Source of the DNA: Zopfochytrium polystomum
Taxonomy: Eukaryota; Chytridiomycota; Chytridiomycetes; Chytridiales; Chytridiaceae
Assembly (NCBI GenBank): GCA_025765615.1
Contig: JAIVFJ010000088.1
Span: 186,001-250,000, forward strand
Direction: 5' to 3'
Length of the DNA stretch: 64,000 bases
Shown here: positions 43,012-51,456 of the stretch, in pieces
How positions within the stretch are numbered: the stretch's first letter is position 1
How the letters are laid out: each line of letters begins with the position of its first letter
Made by a program: the position numbers and the translations under genes
The notes under the pieces: model-generated
What the model was told of the DNA's origin: nothing
Seen by the model: the letters and a program-made list of their open reading frames with translations, nothing else
Databases searched by the model: none

Positions 43012-43850
43012 AGTCCCTGCTGGGCCCTCCTTGTTTTCTCCTCTTGGCTCAGAGGACCCTTAGGAAGTGTCTCAACTGCATCCACTTGCATGGGTTCAGG
43101 AACTGTAAGAGCTTGAGGGACTGGGGTAGGTCTTGATGTAGTTCCTACTTGTCTTTGCTTCAGCCTCTTGGAGTAGAGTCTGTTGTCAATCTTGATGGCA
43201 AGGAGAATGTACTCTTCCAAGGTCTCAGGGATGTGCAGAGACTGGGAGAGCATGTCTTGGATAGACTCATGGAGACCATCATGGTACAGCTCCATCAGAG
43301 CTGCATCATTGTATCCAGAGTCTCTGGCTAGTTGCTTGAATTGGTTGGTGTAGGCCACACAAGATTGCTTTCCTTGCTTGATATGCTTGAGCTTGGATCT
43401 TGCTGTCCAAGATGCGTAGGGGTCACCAAAGGTAGCCTCCAGCCCCTCCCAGAGCTCTTGCAGGGTGGTGGGTGTGCTTGGGAGAGATCGGTACCATGAT
43501 TGAGCTTGACCAGACAGGAGGGTGCTTGTGAAAAGAACCTTGACTTGCTCACTGGGAAATCTTGAAGGTTGGAGAAGGATGACATTCTCCACAGTGGCCA
43601 TGAAGTTCCTAAGGTCTTTGGCCAGCCCAGTGAACTTGTCAGGGCTGGGAACCTTGGGCTCTCTTGCTTGGTTGGCTTGGGGCAGGGGAAGAGCTTGATG
43701 TTCTTGTTGGTGAAGTTGTTGTTGAAGCTGGTGCTGCTGGTGAAGGACTTGTTCTTGAAGTTGGTGTGTCTGTCTTGAAAGGGCTTGTAATTGGTCCATC
43801 AAGGCTTGGAAGGCAGTTGCATCAGGGAAGGTGTTGTTTGGGTCAGACAT
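42927..43850 (-). CDS. Element A Gag (307 aa)
   Basis: Apparently identical in protein sequence to the Gag of element B. Starts MSDPNNTFPDATAFQALMDQ; a Gln-rich helix, a capsid-like region (FTGLAKDLRNFMATVENVIL; WTARSKLKHIKQGKQSCVAY) and one CCHC knuckle (CFYCGSKEHAVKDC). Gag forms the particle shell and packages RNA. Intact, so element A could supply or share Gag. Confidence 0.9.
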   Translation of the reverse strand: MSDPNNTFPDATAFQALMDQLQALSRQTHQLQEQVLHQQHQLQQQLHQQEHQALPLPQANQAREPKVPSPDKFTGLAKDLRNFMATVENVILLQPSRFPSEQVKVLFTSTLLSGQAQSWYRSLPSTPTTLQELWEGLEATFGDPYASWTARSKLKHIKQGKQSCVAYTNQFKQLARDSGYNDAALMELYHDGLHESIQDMLSQSLHIPETLEEYILLAIKIDNRLYSKRLKQRQVGTTSRPTPVPQALTVPEPMQVDAVETLPKGPLSQEEKTRRAQQGLCFYCGSKEHAVKDCPRKKHPNSQVQAH

Positions 43851-43877
43851 GATGGCAGAGAGTAGTAGGAGAGGGTG

Positions 43878-43888
43878 AAGTGAATTAT
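43878..43888 (-). promoter_or_regulatory. Element A putative self-priming site
   Basis: Two bases inside the 5' LTR (LTR2), element-strand ATAATTCACTT is the exact complement of AAGTGAATTAT within the LTR, as in element B. Confidence 0.55.
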
Positions 43889-43890
43889 GA

Positions 43891-44243
43891 TGTCAGGAAC
43901 AGGGCAGGACAGGACAAGGCAGACAAGGAACTGAGAGGAGTGATGATTGTATTGGAAACAATAATTCACTTGAGGGATGGGACAGGTCCCCCATCCCCCT
44001 TTTATACCTTTTGAGAGTCTTCCTTGTCAAGACTCAAAGAAAGTTCCAGAAAGAGCAATTAGTAATACAATGATACCAATGATACCAATGACAACAAGAC
44101 AAGTCAGGAAAGCAAAGAAGGTTCCAGAAGGTTCCACAAGGTTCCATGAAGGAATGTTCTAGAAGGTTCCAGAAGGTTCCAGAAGGTTCCATGAAGGAAT
44201 GTTCTAGAAGGTTCCAGAGGTTTCCAGAGGGTGATTCATAACA
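43891..44243 (-). repeat. LTR2 (5' LTR of element A)
   Basis: 353 bp, apparently identical to the other LTRs. Its internal heat-shock-element array lies at about 44117-44218. Confidence 0.95.
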
Positions 44244-44308
44244 AGCGTAAAGTGTGAGACTGTGCTCTCTAAATCCTCACCCTGGGCTATGGGTGGCAAA
44301 TAGAGCAA
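44244..44308 (+). repeat. R2 repeat, 5' end, between the two LTR elements
   Basis: 65 bp with GTGAGACTGTGCTCTCTAAA and CTCACCCTGGGCTATGG, matching the start of R2 at 19387 (minus). The same R2 copy continues at 49614, so elements A and B both inserted at its 5' end. Confidence 0.65.
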
Positions 44309-44661
44309 TGTCAGGAACAGGGCAGGACAGGACAAGGCAGACAAGGAACTGAGAGGAGTGATGATTGTATTGGAAACAATAATTCACTTGAGGGATGGGA
44401 CAGGTCCCCCATCCCCCTTTTATACCTTTTGAGAGTCTTCCTTGTCAAGACTCAAAGAAAGTTCCAGAAAGAGCAATTAGTAATACAATGATACCAATGA
44501 TACCAATGACAACAAGACAAGTCAGGAAAGCAAAGAAGGTTCCAGAAGGTTCCACAAGGTTCCATGAAGGAATGTTCTAGAAGGTTCCAGAAGGTTCCAG
44601 AAGGTTCCATGAAGGAATGTTCTAGAAGGTTCCAGAGGTTTCCAGAGGGTGATTCATAACA
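44309..44661 (-). repeat. LTR3 (3' LTR of element B)
   Basis: 353 bp, begins on the element strand directly after the pol stop and polypurine tract. HSE array at about 44535-44636. Confidence 0.95.
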
Positions 44662-44677
44662 TCATCTCCCCCTTTTA
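44662..44677 (-). promoter_or_regulatory. Polypurine tract of element B
   Basis: Element strand AAAAGGGGGAGATGA abuts the 3' LTR, the usual place for plus-strand priming. It overlaps the last codons and TGA of pol. Element A has the same tract at 41416-41430. Confidence 0.7.
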
Positions 44678-47600
44678 GGCCTCTTCTGCAACTTGGTGGG
44701 GTACCTGGTCTTGAACTCGAGCAGAAGGTCTTGGCAGTGAGTGAGGTTTGACTCAGGCTCCCAGGTGTTGTCAGCATCTGAGTAACCTTTCCACTTAACA
44801 AGGAACTTGAGTGTTCTTCCAAACCACTTGGCATCCAAGATTTGTTCAACCTCAAATTCCTCTTCACCTTCTACCTCAACTGGAGGAGGAGGAGGAACAA
44901 CTCTGCCTGGAATGGAATTGGCCACAAACTTCTCTAAAAGGCTGACATGGAAAACTGGGTGGATCTTCATGGATGCAGGGAGATCCAGCTTGAAGGTGAC
45001 TGGATTGATTTGCTCCAAGATCTTGAAAGGACCCAACTTGAGGTTGTCTAGCTTGGGACTTGGTCTTTTGGTCTGCAAGTTCTTCCTCAGAAGCCAAACT
45101 TGCTGACCCACAGCAAGGTCATGGTCCATTCTGTGAGTGTTGGCAAATCTTGAGGCATCTTCTTGGGCTTGCTTCAGGGTGGAGTCCAGGAAGGTGCTGA
45201 TGATCTTGAGCTTATGTAAGTGTGAAGCCGCAGCAGGAGCTTGGACATTGGATAGGGTCTCTTGTCCCAGAAGATCTCCTCTTGGATTGAAGCCATAGGT
45301 TGCAAAGAAAGGAGATAGCTGGGTGTTTGAGTGGAGAGAATTGTTGAGAGCAAATTCTGCCAGTGGAAGGAGGGTGGGCCAATCATCCTGTTGATAGCTG
45401 ACATAGCACCTCAAATACTGCTCCAGAGTCTGGTTTGTTCTTTCTGTTTGTCCATCAGTCTGAGGGTGATAAGCAGTTGACAGTTGAGACTTGATTCCAA
45501 GGGCTGCTGTGAGTGCTTTCCAAAATTGAGATCTGAACTGTGGTCCTCTGTCACTGACGATTGACTGAGGCAGCCCATGGAGCCTGAATATGTGCTGCAA
45601 AAACAGGTCTGCTGTTCCTTGTGCATCTATATTCTCAGTGCAGGGGATGAAATGGGCCAACTTTGTCCTTCTGCAGATGACAACAAGGATAGAGTCAAAT
45701 CCATGGGATGGGGGCAGTTTCACAATGAAGTCCATGGATATTGATGACCAAGGGCTGATGGCAATTGGGAGGGGCTCCAGAAGTCCATAGGGCTTGTGTC
45801 TGCTGGATTTGTTTCTTTGACAGGTTTCACAGCTGCTGACATAGTTCTTGATGTACTTCCTCATGCCTGGCCAGTAGAAGTCTCTGGAAACAAGCTCATA
45901 TGTCTTGTGCTCTCCTGGGTGTCCAGCTGTTGCTGCATCATGCCTTGTCTTGAGTATCTCAAGTTTTTCCTCTTCTTGGCTGATTTGAATCTTGTGAGGC
46001 TTGGGGTCCTTGGAAATAGCATGGGCCCACACACTGTCAGGAAGCAATGAAAGGTGTGTCTTGGATGGTGGGGTGAAACCATCTCCCCCTTCAGGTGCAA
46101 GGTCTGTTCTTCTTGACAGGGCATCAGCCACAGTGTTAAGGTGGCCAGGAGAATAGCACAGCTTAAAGTCATACTCAGAGAGCAGTTCAGCCCACCTGGC
46201 ATGCCTCTGCTTGAGCAACCTCCTTGCCCTGAAGAAGGTGAGGTTCTTGTGATCAGAATAGACAGAGATGCCTTTAGAACCAGCCAAGTAGTGTCTCCAG
46301 AATTTGAATGCTTCCACAATTGCAAGCAACTCCTTGTCATGGACTGTGTAGTTACACTCAGCACTGTTCAGCTTCCTGGAGTAATATGCCACTGGATGCA
46401 GAGGAGCAGAGGGTTCCTGAGAGCTTGGCTGGGACAGAACAGCGCCAAGGGCATAGTCTGAGGCATCAGTTTCCAAGGTGAAGGGAAGCAAGGGATCCAC
46501 ATGCTTAAGGAGTGGTGCACTTGTGGTTGCTGTCTTAAGAGCTAGCCAGGCTTGCTCTGCTGCTGGGGTCCATTCAAACTTGGTGGTCTTCTTGGTGAGA
46601 TCAGTGAGAGGCTTGGCTATGGCAGAATAGTTGGCAATGAAGGTTCTGTAGAAGTTGCAAAATCCAAGGAAGCTTTGAACATCCTTGATGGAATTTGGAG
46701 CCTTCCATTCAAGAATAGTTTGGATCTTGTCTGGTGCCATGGAGATCCCTTTGTCAGACACAATGAACCCCAAAAACTCAATGGAGGTCTTGTGGAATTC
46801 ACACTTCTCCAGCTTTGCATAGAGGTGATGCTGTCTGAGTCTCTCCAAGACAGTCTTGACATGTCCCATATGGCTTGCAGTGTCAGATGAAAATACCAGG
46901 ATATCATCCAGGTAGACAATGACAAAAAGGTCCAGAATATCCCTGAAGATGTCATTCATCATGCCTTGGAAAATAGCTGGAGCATTGGTAAGTCCAAAGG
47001 GCATAACCAAGTACTCAAAGTGACCGTATTTGCATCTGAAGGCAGTCTTCCATTGATCCTGGGGCTTAATTCTGACCAAATTGTAGGCACCTCTGAGGTC
47101 AATCTTGGAAAATATCCTTGCATGGCTCAGTTTGTCCAGTAATTCAGAGATGAGAGGCAGTGGATAGCGGTTCTTGACTGTCATCTCATTGAGATCTCTG
47201 TAGTCCACACAGGGTCTCAGTCCCCCATCCTTCTTCTTGACAAAAAAGATGGGAGCTCCAGCTGGTGACTTGGAAGGTTGGATGAATCCCTTGTTCAGCA
47301 TTTCTTCAATGTATTCTTGGAGGGCCTTGGCTTCTGGTGGAGAGAGGTGGTACAGTGGCTTGAAAGGTGGGCTGCAAGTTTCATCCTTGAGTGGGATTTC
47401 ACAGTCATAAGGCCTCTGAGCTGGTAGCAGGTCTGCCTTGGTCTTGGAAAACACATCAGCATAAGGGAGATATTCTTTTGGTAGCTTGGATGCCAGCAAA
47501 AGGTCTGATGGGTCCAGGTTGTCGTGCTCCTCAGCAGTGGGGCTTGAATTCTTGACTGGGAACTGTGATTCTTGAATCTTTGACTGAGAGTTCTGTTCTT

Positions 47601-48381
47601 GGCAAAGACTGTGAGCTGTGGAACTTGAATCTTGAATGTGGACTGTGAACTGTGGTACTTGAATCTTTGACTGTGGGTTCTGTGAACAAGAGTCATGGCC
47701 ATGACTGTGAGCTCTATGAGCTCTACTTGAATCTTGACTGTGAACTGTGAACTGTGGAACTTGAGTCTTGGCTGGCTGTGAATCTTGAATCAAGGGCTTG
47801 AGAGCATGAGACTTGGGGGCTTGACTTGAGTTTTGGGTGACTGTTCCGATTGGTGGAGGTTGGACTTGACCAGTGACCCAATCAATGGCAGGGTTCTGGG
47901 CTTGCAGCCATGGTAATCCCAGGATGACAGAGAATGTGGGTGAGCCAAGATCCAATACTTCCAGATTGACCATGGATGGTGGAAAGTCTTGGATGTGGAG
48001 GTTTAGCTTGGTTTCATGGCTGATTTCCTTGAACAGAGCATGATTGGCAAAGTGGACCTTGAGGGGTGTGGATTTCTTGATCGTAGGAATGGCACAAGAC
48101 TTGGCAAGGGTGGCATCAATGATGTTGCAGGATGATCCAGAGTCTATAAGGGCCTTGGTTGTGATGGTTGACTTGGGTGAGAGTTGAATCTTGACATCCA
48201 TGGTGAGTTGGTGGGGCTTGGAATCTGAGGTGTTTGTGGTGCTGGTGGTGGTGATGAAACAGGGGCAGCTTGGAGGAGGGTCCAGGGAATTGCCCCTCAG
48301 TGAGCCTGGACCTGGGAGTTTGGGTGCTTCTTCCTTGGGCAGTCCTTGACAGCATGCTCCTTGGAGCCACAGTAAAAACAC
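44662..48381 (-). CDS. Element B Pol: protease, RT, RNase H, integrase, chromodomain (~1,239 codons)
   Basis: Open throughout, read in the -1 frame relative to gag. Protease ALIDSGSSCNIIDA (DSG at 80-82). A Ser/Gln-rich linker at 185-285 is built from repeats of QFTV.SQDSS type. RT about 330-520, with VKKKDGGLRPCVDYRDLN and the catalytic YLDD (490-493). RNase H about 635-757 (TLETDASDYALGAVLSQ; NTVADALSRR). Integrase zinc domain HPGEHKTYELVSRDFYWPGM...CETC; DDE core with SMDFIVKLPPSHG, VSDRGPQFRSQFW and HPQTDGQTERTNQTLEQYL. C-terminal chromodomain (EQILDAKWFGRTLKFLVKWK, then GYSDADNTWEP), which in chromoviruses directs integration to histone-marked chromatin. No lesion seen. Confidence 0.95.
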   Translation of the reverse strand: MFLLWLQGACCQGLPKEEAPKLPGPGSLRGNSLDPPPSCPCFITTTSTTNTSDSKPHQLTMDVKIQLSPKSTITTKALIDSGSSCNIIDATLAKSCAIPTIKKSTPLKVHFANHALFKEISHETKLNLHIQDFPPSMVNLEVLDLGSPTFSVILGLPWLQAQNPAIDWVTGQVQPPPIGTVTQNSSQAPKSHALKPLIQDSQPAKTQVPQFTVHSQDSSRAHRAHSHGHDSCSQNPQSKIQVPQFTVHIQDSSSTAHSLCQEQNSQSKIQESQFPVKNSSPTAEEHDNLDPSDLLLASKLPKEYLPYADVFSKTKADLLPAQRPYDCEIPLKDETCSPPFKPLYHLSPPEAKALQEYIEEMLNKGFIQPSKSPAGAPIFFVKKKDGGLRPCVDYRDLNEMTVKNRYPLPLISELLDKLSHARIFSKIDLRGAYNLVRIKPQDQWKTAFRCKYGHFEYLVMPFGLTNAPAIFQGMMNDIFRDILDLFVIVYLDDILVFSSDTASHMGHVKTVLERLRQHHLYAKLEKCEFHKTSIEFLGFIVSDKGISMAPDKIQTILEWKAPNSIKDVQSFLGFCNFYRTFIANYSAIAKPLTDLTKKTTKFEWTPAAEQAWLALKTATTSAPLLKHVDPLLPFTLETDASDYALGAVLSQPSSQEPSAPLHPVAYYSRKLNSAECNYTVHDKELLAIVEAFKFWRHYLAGSKGISVYSDHKNLTFFRARRLLKQRHARWAELLSEYDFKLCYSPGHLNTVADALSRRTDLAPEGGDGFTPPSKTHLSLLPDSVWAHAISKDPKPHKIQISQEEEKLEILKTRHDAATAGHPGEHKTYELVSRDFYWPGMRKYIKNYVSSCETCQRNKSSRHKPYGLLEPLPIAISPWSSISMDFIVKLPPSHGFDSILVVICRRTKLAHFIPCTENIDAQGTADLFLQHIFRLHGLPQSIVSDRGPQFRSQFWKALTAALGIKSQLSTAYHPQTDGQTERTNQTLEQYLRCYVSYQQDDWPTLLPLAEFALNNSLHSNTQLSPFFATYGFNPRGDLLGQETLSNVQAPAAASHLHKLKIISTFLDSTLKQAQEDASRFANTHRMDHDLAVGQQVWLLRKNLQTKRPSPKLDNLKLGPFKILEQINPVTFKLDLPASMKIHPVFHVSLLEKFVANSIPGRVVPPPPPVEVEGEEEFEVEQILDAKWFGRTLKFLVKWKGYSDADNTWEPESNLTHCQDLLLEFKTRYPTKLQKRPKRGR
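48282..48324 (-). promoter_or_regulatory. Programmed -1 frameshift signal (CCCAAAC plus stem-loop)
   Basis: On the element strand C CCA AAC (48318-48324) is in the gag frame as X XXY YYZ. After a 5-nt spacer, GGTCCAGG can pair with CCTGGACC across an 18-nt loop. Slipping back one base continues as LPGPGSLRG in pol. Element A has the same at about 42912-42954. Confidence 0.7.
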
Positions 48382-49220
48382 AGTCCCTGCTGGGCCCTCC
48401 TTGTTTTCTCCTCTTGGCTCAGAGGACCCTTAGGAAGTGTCTCAACTGCATCCACTTGCATGGGTTCAGGAACTGTGAGAGCTTGAGGAACTGGGGTAGG
48501 TCTTGATGTAGTTCCTACTTGTCTTTGCTTCAGCCTCTTGGAGTAGAGTCTGTTGTCAATCTTGATGGCAAGGAGAATGTACTCTTCCAAGGTCTCAGGG
48601 ATGTGCAGAGACTGGGAGAGCATGTCTTGGATAGACTCATGGAGACCATCATGGTACAGCTCCATCAGAGCTGCATCATTGTATCCAGAGTCTCTGGCTA
48701 GTTGCTTGAATTGGTTGGTGTAGGCCACACAAGATTGCTTTCCTTGCTTGATATGCTTGAGCTTGGATCTTGCTGTCCAAGATGCGTAGGGGTCACCAAA
48801 GGTAGCCTCCAGCCCCTCCCAGAGCTCTTGCAGGGTGGTGGGTGTGCTTGGGAGAGATCGGTACCATGATTGAGCTTGACCAGACAGGAGGGTGCTTGTG
48901 AAAAGAACCTTGACTTGCTCACTGGGAAATCTTGAAGGTTGGAGAAGGATGACATTCTCCACAGTGGCCATGAAGTTCCTAAGGTCTTTGGCCAGCCCAG
49001 TGAACTTGTCAGGGCTGGGAACCTTGGGCTCTCTTGCTTGGTTGGCTTGAGGCAGGGGAAGAGCTTGATGTTCTTGTTGGTGAAGTTGTTGTTGAAGCTG
49101 GTGCTGCTGGTGAAGGACTTGTTCTTGAAGTTGGTGTGTCTGTCTTGAGAGGGCTTGTAATTGGTCCATCAAGGCTTGGAAGGCAGTTGCATCAGGGAAG
49201 GTGTTGTTTGGGTCAGACAT
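48297..49220 (-). CDS. Element B Gag (307 aa)
   Basis: ATG at 49220 on the element strand, 41 bp inside the 5' LTR. Gln-rich N-terminal helix (QLQALSRQTHQLQEQVLHQQ), a retrotransposon Gag capsid-like domain (WYRSLPSTPTTLQELWEGLE; YTNQFKQLARDSGYNDAALM) and one CCHC zinc knuckle (CFYCGSKEHAVKDC) near residue 285. It ends HPNSQVQAH. The last 85 nt overlap pol, and the frameshift signal lies in this overlap. Confidence 0.93.
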   Translation of the reverse strand: MSDPNNTFPDATAFQALMDQLQALSRQTHQLQEQVLHQQHQLQQQLHQQEHQALPLPQANQAREPKVPSPDKFTGLAKDLRNFMATVENVILLQPSRFPSEQVKVLFTSTLLSGQAQSWYRSLPSTPTTLQELWEGLEATFGDPYASWTARSKLKHIKQGKQSCVAYTNQFKQLARDSGYNDAALMELYHDGLHESIQDMLSQSLHIPETLEEYILLAIKIDNRLYSKRLKQRQVGTTSRPTPVPQALTVPEPMQVDAVETLPKGPLSQEEKTRRAQQGLCFYCGSKEHAVKDCPRKKHPNSQVQAH

Positions 49221-49247
49221 GATGGCAGAGAGTAGTGGGAGAGGGTG

Positions 49248-49258
49248 AAGTGAATTAT
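49248..49258 (-). promoter_or_regulatory. Putative Tf1/sushi-type self-priming PBS
   Basis: Element-strand ATAATTCACTT begins 2 nt after the 5' LTR. Its exact 11-nt complement AAGTGAATTAT is at 49331-49341 in the LTR, about 35 nt downstream of the TATA box, that is, at the predicted RNA 5' end. Confidence 0.6.
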
Positions 49259-49369
49259 GATGTCAGGAACAGGGCAGGACAGGACAAGGCAGACAAGGAA
49301 CTGAGAGGAGTGATGATTGTATTGGAAACAATAATTCACTTGAGGGATGGGACAGGTCCCCCATCCCCC

Positions 49370-49376
49370 TTTTATA
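49370..49376 (-). promoter_or_regulatory. LTR TATA box
   Basis: GGTATAAAAGG on the element strand, present in all four LTRs, 35 nt before the predicted start. Confidence 0.7.
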
Positions 49377-49408
49377 CCTTTTGAGAGTCTTCCTTGTCAA
49401 GACTCAAA

Positions 49409-49588
49409 GAAAGTTCCAGAAAGAGCAATTAGTAATACAATGATACCAATGATACCAATGACAACAAGACAAGTCAGGAAAGCAAAGAAGGTTCCAGAAG
49501 GTTCCACAAGGTTCCATGAAGGAATGTTCTAGAAGGTTCCAGAAGGTTCCAGAAGGTTCCATGAAGGAATGTTCTAGAAGGTTCCAGA
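49409..49588 (-). promoter_or_regulatory. Heat-shock-element arrays in the LTR U3
   Basis: A TATA-proximal perfect three-unit HSE, GAAagTTCcaGAA (49409-49421), and a distal array at 49487-49588 of inverted 5-bp units such as GAAggTTCcaGAAggTTC and TTCtaGAAggTTCcaGAA. The same arrays occur at the equivalent place in the other three LTRs. This spacing is the binding pattern of trimeric HSF. Confidence 0.75.
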
Positions 49589-49613
49589 GGTTTCCAGAGG
49601 GTGATTCATAACA

Positions 49614-50310
49614 AGCAATGACCTAAATACCAATCCTGAAAAGTGAAAAAGGGCAAAAAGGAGATGTCTAGGGGTCACTAGACAGGACAATGTATTTGGA
49701 GTCTTAAGAAGCCCAAGAAACACAAAGAAACTCTCTTATTACGCACAAAGAGAAGACTCTCACACTCAGACCAAAGGCAACTGTGAAAAGGTGGCACACT
49801 AGCAAAGAATGTGCAGGGTTCTCTGGTCCATGACACAGAGTGGGCCCAATGGGAGGCAAAAGCCAAAGCCAAAGGGGACTGGGAAATCCAGCAGCAATGC
49901 TGGAGGCGCAAGATGCAGCAAGCTCCAGGGAGCAGCACTAAGTGCAGCACTCCAATCCAACTGAAGAAGACAAGAGAGTGGGGAGGAAAGTGGCCAGACC
50001 CCAGTCTGTTGGAGCCACCACCATGGAGCAAGGCTCCCTCTCTGTCAAAGATAAGCCCTAAGTTGGAGGGGGTTGGACACAGAGGGCAAACACAAGGAAC
50101 AGTTAGTGCGCAGAGGTGTCTGTTGAATTAAATCATAACTGTTTTCCACTTAACAGGACCAGACACAACTTGTCTCACTCCAAGGAGAAGTTCCAACTCA
50201 ATCCAAGGAGGGGGCACACAGGGGTGGGAGACAGTGGGACTCTTCTTACTTCATCCTACTAGGACACAGACATCTGCTTCACCAAGCCAGAGGAATTCCC
50301 TATCTTAGAA
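49614..50310 (+). repeat. R2 repeat, remainder of the interrupted copy
   Basis: Continues R2 after element B: CCTAAATACC, TAGGGGTCACTAGACAGGAC, GTGGCCAGACCCC, GGAGCCACCACCATGGAGC, through CTTCATCCTACTAGGACAC to TATCTTAGAAGC. Reference for the unsplit R2 order. Confidence 0.7.
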
Positions 50311-50635
50311 GCAAGGAAGGTTAACACCCACTCCCTCACCCAAATGTGGCACCATGACATCACAGTCATTAATTTGAGAGAAAGAGGGTCTGAACCCAGT
50401 GAAGACCAGGCCCACCAGAGGCCACAGGAGCCAACAACCAGGGAGGAGGGGACATACCTGAGAGACCATTCCTGCAGCAGTACCTGACCAGACAGCTCAT
50501 TCATATCCCTTGAGAGACCTGGATTTGACTAGATGTATTGACAGGAACCTAGAGGCACCACCACAGATTCACCCTCCATCCTTCCATCACCAAGTGGCTC
50601 CTACCCAGTCCAACCTAAACAGCATGCAGAATAGT

Positions 50636-50708
50636 GAGGTGCACTGGGGATTGAACCCAGCACACTGCCATGATGGCCAAGAGGACGTCAACCTCCTGTC
50701 ACACACCA
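50636..50708 (-). tRNA. tRNA-like relic (73 nt, CAT at anticodon position)
   Basis: The T arm CTGGG-TTCAATC-CCCAG is perfect, the length is exactly 73 nt, and the acceptor TGGTGTG/TGCACCT pairs at six positions counting G-T. The D and anticodon stems are poor and position 33 is C. Probably a pseudogene or tRNA-derived repeat. Confidence 0.3.
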
Positions 50709-51383
50709 GGGGACTGCCACCCCCAGCTCTACATACAGTCAGGAAGAAAAGGGCAGGCAAGGGACTTCAGGCACAGGTTCACAATGTCAACAAGATGGGG
50801 GGCAGCTGCTTAAGTAGGAAAGGTTTGGAATCACCAGGGAGGAGGGAAAAAGGAGGGAAAACACATACAAAACAGCAAAACAATAAATAAAATAGTAAAG
50901 AAAAGAATGGGAGGAGTGAATCACAAAGAAATGGGGCTGAGCCAGCCAAACAAGGAAGACAGCCCAGAGAATCATGGGGCATTTCTTGGCAAACAGAAGG
51001 GAGAGGGCTGGCAAGAAATGATTGGTGCAGATAAGAAGACAGTCACTCTCAGCCACACAAGAAAGAAAAGACACAGACAGAGACAGCAAGGAAGAAATAA
51101 AAGAGAAAACAGGAAACAGGAAAAACAGGATAAATTACTAATTGGAAAAATAAGTAAAAATCATCAATGAAAAGATAAGGAAAAACCCTGTGATCTCATA
51201 CCCTTTTATCAAGCATTACATCATGGTAGCAGGTGGTAGGGCTTGTTAGCTCTGCCATCATCTTGTTAACTCTATCCATCTGGGCTTAGCACTTCTCCCA
51301 CAGAAGTGTTTCAGTCCTAAGTCATTTCCAAAAGTGAGGGGCCATTGGCTAGGCATAGTAGGACTTTGCATTTCTGCTCAGTC

Positions 51384-51456
51384 TGTCAACCAGCATGTCT
51401 CAAACTTGGCACATTCCCAATTGAAGGGAGTGCTCTAACCACTGAGCAAGGGAACC
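51384..51456 (-). tRNA. tRNA-like relic with intact 5' half
   Basis: Acceptor 5' strand GGTTCCC, D arm GCTC/GAGC with AGTGGTTA loop, and anticodon arm CTCCC-TTCAATT-GGGAA look tRNA-like. The T arm and acceptor 3' strand do not pair. Pseudogene. Confidence 0.3.

Larger units (their letters stand above)
41063..44243 (-). mobile_element. Ty3/gypsy chromodomain element A, internally deleted
   Basis: 353-bp LTRs at 41063-41415 and 43891-44243, flanked by the 5-bp target duplication AGCGT (41058-41062 and 44244-44248). The internal region is 2,475 bp versus 4,599 bp in element B. It keeps Gag, protease, a piece of the integrase zinc region and the chromodomain; RT, RNase H and the integrase core are deleted in frame. 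It is a candidate non-autonomous derivative mobilised by element B. Confidence 0.93.
44309..49613 (-). mobile_element. Ty3/gypsy chromodomain element B, full length and apparently intact
   Basis: 353-bp LTRs (44309-44661; 49261-49613) with TSD AGCAA (44304-44308 and 49614-49618). The internal region holds intact gag and pol, a polypurine tract and a priming site. LTRs look identical, so insertion is recent and the element may be active. Features on the element strand, in order: HSE arrays, TATA, predicted start, priming site, gag, slippery site, pol, PPT. Confidence 0.95.
49261..49613 (-). repeat. LTR4 (5' LTR of element B)
   Basis: 353 bp. U3 carries the HSE arrays, a TATA box follows at 49370-49376, the predicted start is at about 49341, and R/U5 runs to 49261. 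Confidence 0.95.

Noticed and set aside
48297..49220. Plus-strand frames opposite Gag and Pol of elements A and B
   Set aside because: Antisense shadows that recur identically in both elements because the DNA is duplicated.
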